Notes under the pieces: generated by a model
Databases searched by the model: none
What the model was told of the DNA's origin: nothing
The model's input: the letters and a program-made list of their open reading frames with translations, nothing else
Shown: positions 9,370 to 16,155 of the stretch, piece by piece
Layout of the letters: each line of letters starts with the position of its first letter
Numbering within the stretch: the stretch's first letter is position 1
Translations under genes and position numbers: made by a program
NCBI RefSeq assembly: GCF_001429025.1
Contig: NZ_LMHT01000005.1
Span: forward strand, 61,535-102,855
Source: Phenylobacterium sp. Root700
GTDB lineage: Bacteria > Pseudomonadota > Alphaproteobacteria > Caulobacterales > Caulobacteraceae
DNA length: 41,321 bases
Direction of reading: 5' to 3'

Positions 9370-9503
9370 GTCGGCCTCGTTCTAGCTGAGGCGCATATAG
9401 GGTGTCTCAATGACGAGCCGGTTCATCGATTGTCCTCCCGTGTTCCTGGGCGGTATGGAACCGGCTTGTCTGGCGGCGCGCAAGCGCGGGGAGTTCTGGG
9501 TCG

Positions 9504-10334
9504 ATGAGCGTCGAAATTCTTCAGCAGCATCGGGTCCATGGCGGAACCTTGAGCTATTGCCGGCACGCTAGCGCGGCGACCGGCACGCCGATGCGGTTCA
9601 GCGTCTTCCTGCCGCAGGCCGACGGGCCGGTCCCCTATCTGATCTGGCTGTCGGGCCTGACCTGCACCGAGGACAACTTCACTACCAAGGCCGGCGCCTA
9701 CGCCGCGGCGGCCCGCGCCGGCGTGGCCATGATCGCGCCCGACACCAGCCCGCGCGGCGAGGGCGTGGCTGACGACCCCGCCTATGACCTGGGGCAGGGC
9801 GCCGGCTTCTATGTCGATGCGGTTCAGGCGCCCTGGGCGGCGCACTTCCAGATGGAGAGCTACGTCGTTCGTGACTTGATCGCGGCGGTGGAGGGCGCCT
9901 TCCCGCTCGACGGCGCGCGGCGCGGGGTGTTCGGGCACTCGATGGGCGGGCATGGGGCGTTGACGCTCACCCTGCGCCACCCGGAGCTGTTCAAGTCGGT
10001 CTCGGCCTTCGCGCCGATCTGCTCGCCGACCCGGTGCGCCTGGGGCCAGAAGGCCTTCACCGCCTATCTTGGCCCCGACGAGGCCGCCTGGCGCGAACAC
10101 GACGCGGCCCTGCTGGTCGAGGCGGGCCGGGCGCGGGTGTCGGAGATCCTGGTCGACCAGGGAACCGCCGACAACTTCCTGGCCGACCAGCTCAAGCCGG
10201 AACTGCTGAAGGTCGCCTGCGAGGCGGCGGGCGTGGCCCTGACCCTGCGGATGCAGGAGGGCTACGACCACTCGTACTTCTTCATGACCAGCTTCGTCGC
10301 CGACCACGTGGCCTGGCACGCCGAGCGGCTCTAG
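9504..10334 (+). CDS. fghA: S-formylglutathione hydrolase
   Basis: A 276-residue esterase-D family alpha/beta hydrolase that releases formate and glutathione from S-formylglutathione in glutathione-dependent formaldehyde detoxification. Diagnostic stretches are YLIWLSGLTCTEDNF, IAPDTSPRG, GAGFYVDA, the nucleophile elbow GHSMGGHGAL (Ser about 146), FAPICSPTRCAWGQKAF and the late catalytic segments DQGTADNFL (Asp) and GYDHSYFF (His). Length is standard. The usual partner, a glutathione-dependent formaldehyde dehydrogenase, is not adjacent in this window, so it may lie elsewhere in the genome. Start ATG has GGGGAG 12-17 bases upstream. Confidence 0.95.
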   Translation: MSVEILQQHRVHGGTLSYCRHASAATGTPMRFSVFLPQADGPVPYLIWLSGLTCTEDNFTTKAGAYAAAARAGVAMIAPDTSPRGEGVADDPAYDLGQGAGFYVDAVQAPWAAHFQMESYVVRDLIAAVEGAFPLDGARRGVFGHSMGGHGALTLTLRHPELFKSVSAFAPICSPTRCAWGQKAFTAYLGPDEAAWREHDAALLVEAGRARVSEILVDQGTADNFLADQLKPELLKVACEAAGVALTLRMQEGYDHSYFFMTSFVADHVAWHAERL

Positions 10335-10346
10335 GCGAAACGCCGA

Positions 10347-10817
10347 TCAGCCGTGCCGGGCGAAGACCTTGGTGCGGCCGTTGGCGTCGAGCAGCAGCAG
10401 GGTTTCGTAGGCTTCGGTCTTGCCGCCGGGAACCTCCATGCCGGGCGAACCGATCGGCATGCCAGGGACGGTGAGGCCGAGCGCCTTGGGGCGTTCGGCC
10501 AGCAGGCGCACGATGTCCTTGGGCGGCACGTGGCCCTCCACGACATAGCCGCCGATCAGGCCGGTGTGGCAGGACGACAGGCGGAACGGCACGCCGTGCC
10601 GGGCGCGGATCGGGGCCAGATCCTCGATTTCGATGACCTTCGGGCTGAAGCCGGCGCGGCTCATGTGGGTGATCCAGCCCTTGCAGCAGCCGCAGTAGGG
10701 CGTCTTGTAGACCGTGATGTTGCGGCTCGCCGCCTGGGCAGAGCCCCCGGCGACCAGGGCGGCGGTCAGGCCCAGGATCAGTCCACGGCGGGGGAGGACG
10801 GCGGCTTCAAGGGTCAT
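10347..10817 (-). CDS. DUF411 periplasmic metal-binding protein (copper locus)
   Basis: A 156-residue exported protein. Residues 1-30 form a signal with adjacent arginines (LPRRGLILGL...GSAQA) that may be Sec or Tat. The mature domain is DUF411: YKTPYCGCCKGW (Cys 42, 44, 45), then IRARHGVPFRLSSCHTG, GYVVEGHVPPKDI and VPGMPIGSPGMEVP. The CxCC cluster, the later Cys-His and the Met-rich MP-GSPGME segment are typical metal ligands in this family, which recurs in copper-resistance loci and is sometimes called CopG-like. It is divergent from the ECF sigma operon, and the two starts share back-to-back copies of the TGAGGG-N16-CGTAT motif, so it is probably in the same regulon. Confidence 0.9.
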   Translation of the reverse strand: MTLEAAVLPRRGLILGLTAALVAGGSAQAASRNITVYKTPYCGCCKGWITHMSRAGFSPKVIEIEDLAPIRARHGVPFRLSSCHTGLIGGYVVEGHVPPKDIVRLLAERPKALGLTVPGMPIGSPGMEVPGGKTEAYETLLLLDANGRTKVFARHG

Positions 10818-10847
10818 GTTTCACGTCCAGCAGTGTCGATAAGGCAG

Positions 10848-10874
10848 ATACGCAGGCGATGGCTTCATCCCTCA
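10848..10874 (-). promoter_or_regulatory. Putative ECF-sigma promoter for the DUF411 gene
   Basis: On the minus strand TGAGGG (10874-10869) is followed after 16 bases by CGTAT (10852-10848), 31 bp upstream of the DUF411 ATG. The 10-mer TGCGTATCTG containing the second box is identical in the copA promoter. The -35/-10 roles are inferred from spacing and recurrence; four copies exist in this locus. Confidence 0.65.
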
Positions 10875-10876
10875 GT

Positions 10877-10903
10877 TGAGGGTTTGGGCGTCCCGTGGCG
10901 TAT
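10877..10903 (+). promoter_or_regulatory. Putative ECF-sigma promoter of the sigma/anti-sigma operon
   Basis: TGAGGG (10877-10882), 16 bases, then CGTAT (10899-10903), 29 bp before the ATG of the anti-sigma gene. Its first box forms, with the DUF411 promoter, the palindrome CCCTCA-GT-TGAGGG (10869-10882), so the two promoters diverge from adjacent -35 boxes. This would give positive autoregulation by the sigma factor encoded third in the operon. Confidence 0.65.
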
Positions 10904-10931
10904 ATCAGGTGCGACGTTCGCGGAGTTTTCG

Positions 10932-11225
10932 ATGAGTCACCCATTGGACGACCTGATCACCGGCCTTCGGGCGCAGGGGCCAGATCGCGATCTCAGCCAG
11001 GTCGAGCCCGCCGTGTGGCGGGTGATCGCCGAGCGGCGCCCGCAACGCGGGAGCTTCGGCGCGTTCATTCCGCTGCGAACCGCGGCGATCGCCATGTCGC
11101 TGGTCGTCGGCGTCGCCGTGGGTGGGGCTTCGGCTGTCGCGGCGGCCGCTCACCCGACCGAGACCTCGGTCTTCGCCGTCAACACCCACCTGGCGCCGTC
11201 CACCCTGCTGGGCGGCGGCCATTGA
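10932..11225 (+). CDS. CnrY-like small membrane anti-sigma factor
   Basis: A 97-residue protein with a cytosolic N-terminal half (MSHPLDDLITGLRAQGPD, about 50 residues), one transmembrane segment (about 50-72, AAIAMSLVVGVAVGGASAV) and a short periplasmic tail. Size, topology and position as first gene of a small protein / metal sensor / ECF sigma trio match CnrY of the cnrYXH system of Cupriavidus, where CnrY holds the sigma factor at the membrane until the sensor binds metal. Sequence similarity to CnrY is not evident by eye, so the assignment rests on architecture and synteny. ATG at 10932 is used; the frame stays open upstream to 10353 but that part is antisense to the DUF411 gene. The stop overlaps the TTG start of the next gene (TTGA). 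Confidence 0.75.
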   Translation: MSHPLDDLITGLRAQGPDRDLSQVEPAVWRVIAERRPQRGSFGAFIPLRTAAIAMSLVVGVAVGGASAVAAAAHPTETSVFAVNTHLAPSTLLGGGH

Positions 11226-11659
11226 AGGGGCTGCGCGGACTTTTGCTGACGCTGGTCCTGGTCGCGCTGGCGGCGGGACTGGGCGCCTGGGGCGGCGCGA
11301 AATACGTGCTGCGGGCCGAGCGCGAGCCGTCGCTGCATTCCTTCCTGCATGGCAAGTTGAACCTGAGCACCGACCAGAAGGCCAAGCTGGAGATCCTGGA
11401 GACCGAGTTCGCGGTCCGCCGCCGGGCCCGCGAGGCCGAACTGCGGCTGGCCAACGCCGAACTCGCCGCCGCCATCGAGACCCAGCATCGCTATTCGCCA
11501 GAGGTGACGAGCGCGATCGAGCACTTCCATGACGTCATGGGCGAGCTCCAGAAGGAAACCATCGTCCACATTCTGGACATGCGGGCGATCCTGACCCCCA
11601 ACCAGGCCGCGATCTTCGACAAGCGCGTGTCAGAGGCTCTGACCGAAGAAACGAAGTGA
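11222..11659 (+). CDS. CnrX-like periplasmic heavy-metal sensor
   Basis: A 145-residue protein anchored by one N-terminal membrane helix (residues about 4-26) with a helical periplasmic hook domain of the Metal_resist/CnrX type. The five residues that bind Ni/Co in Cupriavidus CnrX (His42, His46, Glu63, His119, Met123) have counterparts at a constant offset of three: His39 and His43 in HSFLH, Glu60, His116 and Met120 in HILDM. This is strong evidence for a metal sensor that signals to the preceding membrane protein. Start is TTG at 11222, overlapping the previous stop as TTGA; the stop overlaps the next gene's GTG as GTGA. Both couplings imply fixed stoichiometry. Whether it senses Cu, Ni or Co cannot be decided from sequence. 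Confidence 0.88.
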   Translation: MKGLRGLLLTLVLVALAAGLGAWGGAKYVLRAEREPSLHSFLHGKLNLSTDQKAKLEILETEFAVRRRAREAELRLANAELAAAIETQHRYSPEVTSAIEHFHDVMGELQKETIVHILDMRAILTPNQAAIFDKRVSEALTEETK

Positions 11660-12243
11660 ACGACCTGGACGACGCGACGGACGCCGAGCTGGCGTCACGG
11701 GCGCTGGCCGGGGAGGATCGCGCCTTCACCGTGCTGATGCGCCGCCACAAGGACGGCCTCTATCGGTTCGTGCGTCGCTATGTCGGCGACGCCGACGCCG
11801 CCTATGAGGCCGTGCAGGAAAGCTTCGTCGCCGTCTGGAACAACCTCGGGCGCTATGACGGCGCGCGTCCGTTCGGCAGCTGGCTGCGGACCATCGCCCT
11901 GAACAAGTGCCGTGACCGCGGGCGGCGCGAGACCGTGCGCCGGATGGTGTTTGGAACTCGCCCGCTGGAGGCGCAGGACACCCTAGCCCAGGCCGATCAG
12001 ACGCCCGACGCCGAGGCCAGCCTGATCGGACGTGAGCGCCAGACGGCGCTCGACCGCGCCATCGCCGCCCTGCCGACCAAGCTGAAGGAGCCGCTGATCC
12101 TCACCTGCTTCGAAGACCTGTCCCACCAGGCGGCGGGCCAGCTGCTGGGCGTTTCGGCCAAGACCATCGAGACGCGGGTCTATCGCGCCCGGCGGAAACT
12201 GAGCGATGCGTTGGGGTTGAGGGATTTCGACCCCGGCGAGTGA
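11656..12243 (+). CDS. ECF RNA polymerase sigma factor, CnrH-like
   Basis: A 195-residue sigma-70 family extracytoplasmic-function factor. Region 2 spans about residues 10-90 (RAFTVLMRRHKDGLYRFVRR, DADAAYEAVQESFVAVW, FGSWLRTIALNKCRDRGRR) and region 4 about 125-185 (ALDRAIAALPTKLKEPLIL, DLSHQAAGQLLGVSAKTIE, RVYRARRKL). The start is GTG at 11656, overlapping the sensor stop (GTGA). Third gene of the CnrY-X-H-like operon and directly upstream of copA. The shared motif TGAGGG-N16-CGTAT in front of its own operon, the DUF411 gene and copA is the likely recognition site; the copA copy begins on this gene's stop codon. Confidence 0.92.
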   Translation: MNDLDDATDAELASRALAGEDRAFTVLMRRHKDGLYRFVRRYVGDADAAYEAVQESFVAVWNNLGRYDGARPFGSWLRTIALNKCRDRGRRETVRRMVFGTRPLEAQDTLAQADQTPDAEASLIGRERQTALDRAIAALPTKLKEPLILTCFEDLSHQAAGQLLGVSAKTIETRVYRARRKLSDALGLRDFDPGE

Positions 12244-12267
12244 GGGAGACGCGCGGCGCGTGCGTAT
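12241..12267 (+). promoter_or_regulatory. Putative ECF-sigma promoter of the copAB genes
   Basis: TGAGGG (12241-12246, its TGA being the sigma-gene stop codon), 16 bases, CGTAT (12263-12267). A long leader of about 130 bases follows before copA ATG at 12405, containing the inverted repeat TCCCA-TCG-TGGGA (12292-12304). The leader could hold post-transcriptional control, but nothing specific is recognised. Confidence 0.62.
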
Positions 12268-12404
12268 CTGTTGTGTACCGCGTCTTGACCCTCCCATCGT
12301 GGGAACCCTCATTCTTCGCCGAGCATGACCTTTAGTATCCGTACCCGCCGCCCCGCGTTCCGACGCGCCGCGGCCTATCTTCGAATTTCTGAGGACCGCG
12401 TAAC

Positions 12405-14117
12405 ATGAGGGATCTCGACCGGCGCCAGCTGCTGCGCGGCGCTTCCATGATCGGCGGGGGGCTGGCGGTCAGCGCCATGCTGCCCAGCTGGGCGCAAAGC
12501 GCCACGCCGGGCCTGCTCTCGACCCTGCCCACCGTGTCGGGCGAGGACATCAAGCTCACCATCGGTCACACGCCGTTCAAGGTGGACGGCCGCAAGGGCC
12601 ACGCCGTGACGATCAACGGCACGGTGCCCGGGCCGCTGGTGCGGCTGAAGGAAGGCCAGGACGTTCGGCTGTCGGTGACCAACCGCCTGGACGAGGACAC
12701 CTCGATTCACTGGCATGGCCTGCTGCTGCCGTTCCAGATGGACGGCGTGCCCGGCGTCAGCTTCCCCGGCATCAAGCCGGGCGAGACCTTCAACTACGAG
12801 TTCAAGGTCCGTCAGAACGGCACCTACTGGTACCATAGCCACTCGGGGCTGCAGGAGCAGATGGGCCACTACGGTCCCATCGTCATCGACCCGGCCGGCG
12901 CCGATCCCGTCGCCTATGACCGCGAGCATGTGGTCGTGCTGTCGGACTACAGCTTCATGCATCCGCACACGATGATGCGGAAGCTGAAGGCCCATGCCGG
13001 CTACTTCAACATGCAGAAGCAGACGGTCGGCGGCCTGCTCGCGGGCAAGGACCAGCCGCTGAAGGACCGCGTCGAGTGGTCGAAGATGCGCATGGACCCG
13101 ACCGACGTTCTCGACGTCACCGGCTCGACCTACACCTTCCTGATCAACGGCCATGGGCCGAAGGACAACTGGACCGGCCTGTTCAAGCCCGGCGAGCGGG
13201 TGCGGCTGCGGTTCGTCAACGCCGCCGCCATGACCATCTTCAATGTCCGCATTCCGGGCCTGAAGCTGAGCGTGGTCCAGGCCGACGGCCAGAACGTGCG
13301 GCCCGTCGAGGTCGACGAGTTCCAGATCTCGCCGGCCGAGACCTACGATTTCATCGTTCAGCCCACGGAAGATCAGGCCTACACCCTGGTGGCTGAGGCC
13401 GCCGACCGTTCGGGCATGGCGCGCGCCACCCTGGCCCCGCGCCCGGGCATGGTCGCCGCCGTGCCGCCGCTGCGTGAGCGGCCGCTGCTGAACATGCGCG
13501 ACATGGGCATGGACATGTCCAGCATGGCCGGGATGGACCATGGCGACATGGACCACAGCGCGATGATGCTGGACCCGCGCAACGCGCCGAGCGTGAAGAT
13601 GGGGCCTGGCGTGCAGATGATCTCGCCGATGCCGGCCGATCGCACCGGCGATCCCGGCCAGGGCCTGGAGAATGTCGGCCACAAGGTGCTGGTCTATACC
13701 GACCTGGCCTCTCTGGACCCGAACCCCGATCCAAGGCCGCCGTCACGGGAGATGGAGATCCATCTCACCGGCAACATGGAGCGCTTCATGTGGGCGTTCG
13801 ACGGCGAGAAGTTCAGCCATCTGAAGGCGCCGATCCCGTTCCGCTTCAACGAGCGGGTGCGCGTGGTGCTGATCAACGACTCGATGATGGCGCACCCGAT
13901 CCACCTGCACGGCCACTTCTTCGAGGTGGTGACCGGCAAGCCTGGGCACAATCCGCGCAAGCACACGGTCAATGTGCTGCCGGGTGGCAAGGTGGCCTTC
14001 GACCTGACGGCCGATGAGCCGGGGGACTGGGCGTTCCACTGCCACCTGCTGTTCCACATGCACGCGGGCATGTTCAATGTCGTCACCGTGCGGCCGCTCG
14101 ATGGAGGCGCCGCATGA
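12405..14117 (+). CDS. copA: Copper-resistance multicopper oxidase CopA
   Basis: A 570-residue periplasmic multicopper oxidase that oxidises Cu(I) and sequesters copper. The twin-arginine signal DRRQLLRGA lies at the N-terminus, so it is exported folded. Three cupredoxin domains carry the copper ligands: HWHGLLLP near residue 102, YWYHSHSG near 140, then the type-1/trinuclear ligands HPIHLHGHFFEVV near 496 and HCHLLFHMHAGM near 545. A Met/His-rich stretch around residues 363-395 (MRDMGMDMSSMAGMDHGDMD) is the typical CopA copper-binding insert. The stop overlaps the copB start (ATGA). This is the PcoA/CopA-type oxidase, not the P-type ATPase of the same name. Confidence 0.96.
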   Translation: MRDLDRRQLLRGASMIGGGLAVSAMLPSWAQSATPGLLSTLPTVSGEDIKLTIGHTPFKVDGRKGHAVTINGTVPGPLVRLKEGQDVRLSVTNRLDEDTSIHWHGLLLPFQMDGVPGVSFPGIKPGETFNYEFKVRQNGTYWYHSHSGLQEQMGHYGPIVIDPAGADPVAYDREHVVVLSDYSFMHPHTMMRKLKAHAGYFNMQKQTVGGLLAGKDQPLKDRVEWSKMRMDPTDVLDVTGSTYTFLINGHGPKDNWTGLFKPGERVRLRFVNAAAMTIFNVRIPGLKLSVVQADGQNVRPVEVDEFQISPAETYDFIVQPTEDQAYTLVAEAADRSGMARATLAPRPGMVAAVPPLRERPLLNMRDMGMDMSSMAGMDHGDMDHSAMMLDPRNAPSVKMGPGVQMISPMPADRTGDPGQGLENVGHKVLVYTDLASLDPNPDPRPPSREMEIHLTGNMERFMWAFDGEKFSHLKAPIPFRFNERVRVVLINDSMMAHPIHLHGHFFEVVTGKPGHNPRKHTVNVLPGGKVAFDLTADEPGDWAFHCHLLFHMHAGMFNVVTVRPLDGGAA

Positions 14118-15070
14118 GCCGGTTGATGCTGATCGGCCTGCTGCCGCTCGTTCTTTCCACGCCCGCCCTGGCGCAGGCCGCTGATCCGCACGCCGGGCAT
14201 GTCATGCCGCCGCCCGCGGCCCCGGCCGACCCTCATGCAGGCCACGTCATGCCGGCGGCGCCTGCTCCGGCCGATCCCCATGCGGGCCATGACATGCCGG
14301 CCATGTCGGCGGCTCCGGCTGATGAGGCGATCGGGACCGAGCCCGCTCCCCCAGTCCCGACCGACCGTGCGGCCGAGCGCTTCTACAGCCCGCAGGCCAT
14401 GGCCGCGGCGCGTGCGCAACTCGCGCTCGAGCATGGCGGCGGCACGGCCTGGAAGGTCATGCTCTCGACCGCCGAGGTCCGGCCTCAGTCCGGCGACGAC
14501 GCCTATGCCTGGGAAGGCGAGGCCTGGTACGGCGGCGACCAGCACCGGCTGGTGCTGAAGTCGTCTGGTGAGGGCGTCTTCGGCGGCGACCTGCACAGCG
14601 CCGAACTTCAGGCGCTCTATTCGCGCCCGATCGGGCCGTATTTCGATTGGCAGGTTGGGGTGCGGCACGACTTCGAGCCCGGCCCGTCGCGCACCTATGC
14701 GACGCTCGGCTTCGAAGGCGTCGCGCCCTACTGGTTCGAGCTGGAGGGCGCGGCCTTCCTGTCCGACAAGGGCGACCTGTCGGCGCGGCTGGAAGGTTCC
14801 TACGACTTCCGCCTGACCCAGAAGCTGGTGCTGGAGCCTCGCGCCGAACTCAGCCTCGCGGCCCAGAAGGTGCGCGAACTGGGGATCGGCTCGGGGGTCA
14901 CCGACGCCGAGGTTGGCCTGCGCCTGCGCTATGAGTTCAAACGCGAGTTCGGCCCCTATGTCGGGGTCATGCACGAGCGGAAGTTCGGCGAGACCGCCGA
15001 CCTGGCCCGTGCGGCGGGCGAAGACCGCGACAGCACCACTTTCGTCGTCGGCGTCCGGGCCTGGTTCTAG
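14114..15070 (+). CDS. copB: Copper-resistance outer-membrane protein CopB
   Basis: A 318-residue outer-membrane protein of the CopB/PcoB family, thought to hold or move copper at the outer membrane together with CopA. Signal peptide residues 1-22 (ending PALAQA). The N-terminal mature part has three near-identical metal-binding repeats, DPHAGHVMP, DPHAGHVMP and DPHAGHDMP (about residues 24-62). The C-terminal two-thirds form the conserved barrel domain: YAWEGEAWYGGDQHRLVLK, SRPIGPYFDWQVGVRHDF, LRYEFKREFGPYVGV, ending VRAWF with a terminal Phe as expected for barrel insertion. Translationally coupled to copA by the ATGA overlap. Confidence 0.95.
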   Translation: MSRLMLIGLLPLVLSTPALAQAADPHAGHVMPPPAAPADPHAGHVMPAAPAPADPHAGHDMPAMSAAPADEAIGTEPAPPVPTDRAAERFYSPQAMAAARAQLALEHGGGTAWKVMLSTAEVRPQSGDDAYAWEGEAWYGGDQHRLVLKSSGEGVFGGDLHSAELQALYSRPIGPYFDWQVGVRHDFEPGPSRTYATLGFEGVAPYWFELEGAAFLSDKGDLSARLEGSYDFRLTQKLVLEPRAELSLAAQKVRELGIGSGVTDAEVGLRLRYEFKREFGPYVGVMHERKFGETADLARAAGEDRDSTTFVVGVRAWF

Positions 15071-15150
15071 GGGCCGGGGCGAGGCGTTCGATTTTTCCGC
15101 GGTTTCGGCCGCACCCAACAGGCGCTGAACGCGCATCTCTGGAGACGCAA

Positions 15151-15474
15151 ATGAAGACCATCATCCTGGCGCTCGCCGCCGCCCTCACCGTGACCTCCGC
15201 CGCCGCGGCGCAGCACGCGGGCCATGCCGATCATTCGGGTCAGGCCGCGGCGCCGGCCGCCGGAACCGTCGAAGGGGTCGGCGTGGTGAAGAAGATCGAC
15301 GCCAAGACCGGCTCGGTCACCATCGCCCATGATCCGATCAAGGCGCTCAACTGGCCGGCGATGGTCATGCCCTTCAAGGTCGCCGACAAGGCGCTGATCG
15401 GGCAGATGAAGGTGGGCGCGAAGATCCGCTTCCAACTGAACGGTCAGGTGATCGTCGGCGTCCGCCCCTTCTAA
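15151..15474 (+). CDS. CusF-like periplasmic copper chaperone
   Basis: A 107-residue exported protein: signal peptide (about residues 1-20, ending AAAAQ), a short His-rich linker (HAGHADHSG), then a CusF_Ec domain (about 45-107). The Cu(I)/Ag(I) site of E. coli CusF (His36, Trp44, Met47, Met49) is fully kept in AHDPIKALNWPAMVMPF: His, Trp and the two Met occur with the same spacing. CusF delivers Cu(I) to the CusCBA pump; no such pump is in this window, so here it may serve CopAB or a pump elsewhere. It follows copB by 80 bp with a GGAG ribosome-binding site and is probably in the same transcript. Confidence 0.93.
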   Translation: MKTIILALAAALTVTSAAAAQHAGHADHSGQAAAPAAGTVEGVGVVKKIDAKTGSVTIAHDPIKALNWPAMVMPFKVADKALIGQMKVGAKIRFQLNGQVIVGVRPF

Positions 15475-15486
15475 GAACGTGAGGCC

Positions 15487-15518
15487 CTGGCGGCGCGGCG
15501 AGGCTCGCCCGCCGCCAG
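15487..15518 (+). terminator. Strong hairpin after the copper genes
   Basis: Twelve bases past the CusF-like stop, CTGGCGGCG...CGCCGCCAG forms a long GC-rich stem with one bulged base and a short loop. No T-run follows, so it may end transcription only partly or protect the 3' end. Confidence 0.45.
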
Positions 15519-15575
15519 ATCCCTCCGAACCTCGGGCGAACTGGTCCCCTTGTCACGGCGCGCCGCAGGCAAAAG

Positions 15576-15602
15576 TGAGGGATCGTGGCGGTCGGTGCGT
15601 AT
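15576..15602 (+). promoter_or_regulatory. Fourth copy of the ECF-sigma promoter motif, without an obvious gene downstream
   Basis: TGAGGG (15576-15581), 16 bases, CGTAT (15598-15602), the same boxes and spacing as the three other sites in the copper locus. It points rightwards into 550 bp with no convincing ORF before the TonB receptor gene. GATCGC-TAC-GCGATC (15620-15634) forms a perfect hairpin just downstream of the expected start. It may drive a small RNA, a short protein or a long leader of the TonB operon. Confidence 0.5.
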
Positions 15603-15659
15603 CCCAATCGAGCGGCTGAGATCGCTACGCGATCCGGTCGGGGTGGGTTCGAGGAGGGA

Positions 15660-16155
15660 TAAGAAAAGTTCGTCTCAAATCTGAATAGCAATCGACTTCG
15701 TTCGGCTAATAGCTGTTCGAGAGCGATTTCATTCGAGCTACTTTCAATAAATATCGGCCCTCCGATCAATTCAATGAGGTCGTAGGCGAAACTGTAGGCG
15801 CGTTGTCGGCGCGACCATTTGCTTCTTTGGTCGACTATGTATCAAGCGCGGCTGCATATTGTTTGATCATTTTGACAATTTGTTGCGGGTCGACCGCAAG
15901 TGTTGATCAAAATCAAAATAACGACGTTTTCGGTGCAAGGTGGCGAGGTGTTGGAATTCTATTCCGATACGGTCCATTTTTTGGGATATTTTTCCCTATT
16001 GGCGCAGATTTTGGAGTAGATCGTTCCCGGTTTGCGCCACTTAATATGTATATACATGTCTTGACGCCTCGGGGTGGGACGCCAAGACAGTTCGACGAAT
16101 GAAGGGCGCGGCCGGGCAGGTCGAGCTGTGGATCTGAGGGAATGAGGGGGTCGGC
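15660..16155 (+). other. AT-rich gene-free regulatory interval
   Basis: About 500 bp that is clearly richer in A+T than everything around it, with runs such as CAATAAATATCGG and GATCAAAATCAAAAT. It contains the inverted repeat TTGCGG-N5-CCGCAA (15883-15899), two TGATCA palindromes flanking it, and the GntR-type operator at 16047-16056. Open frames across it, including one of 99 codons from 15803, have atypical composition and no recognisable domain, so no gene is called. It is most likely the control region of the TonB-PepSY operon, or the scar of a transfer. Confidence 0.5.
16047..16056. promoter_or_regulatory. HutC/GntR-type operator upstream of the TonB-PepSY operon
   Basis: TGTATATACA, inside the larger perfect palindrome ATGTATATACAT (16046-16057), 99 bp before the receptor ATG. 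It fits the HutC-subfamily core GTMTAKAC. The same element recurs beside the other TonB, PepSY-flavoreductase and peptidase genes in this window. Confidence 0.65.

Noticed and set aside
10353..11225. 290-codon reading of the anti-sigma gene starting inside the DUF411 gene
   Set aside because: The first two-thirds are antisense to DUF411 and cross both putative promoters; the 97-residue form from 10932 fits the CnrY architecture.
12375..13682. 435-codon open frame antisense to copA, with many His and Val-His repeats
   Set aside because: It mirrors the strongly supported copA gene; its composition is the usual antisense shadow of GC-rich codons and shows no domain or ribosome-binding site.
13692..13699. 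GTCTATAC, an exact GTMTAKAC core, inside copA
   Set aside because: It lies in coding sequence (Val-Tyr-Thr codons), without the T...A flanks of the intergenic sites, and is expected by chance once in a window of this size.
14186..14300. Repeated DPHAGH-x-MP units in copB as a possible short tandem repeat locus
   Set aside because: They are normal metal-binding repeats of CopB proteins, imperfect at DNA level, and need no separate explanation.
15803..16102. 99-codon open frame in the AT-rich island
   Set aside because: TTG start, no ribosome-binding site, atypical composition, and it runs through the GntR operator; no family resemblance.
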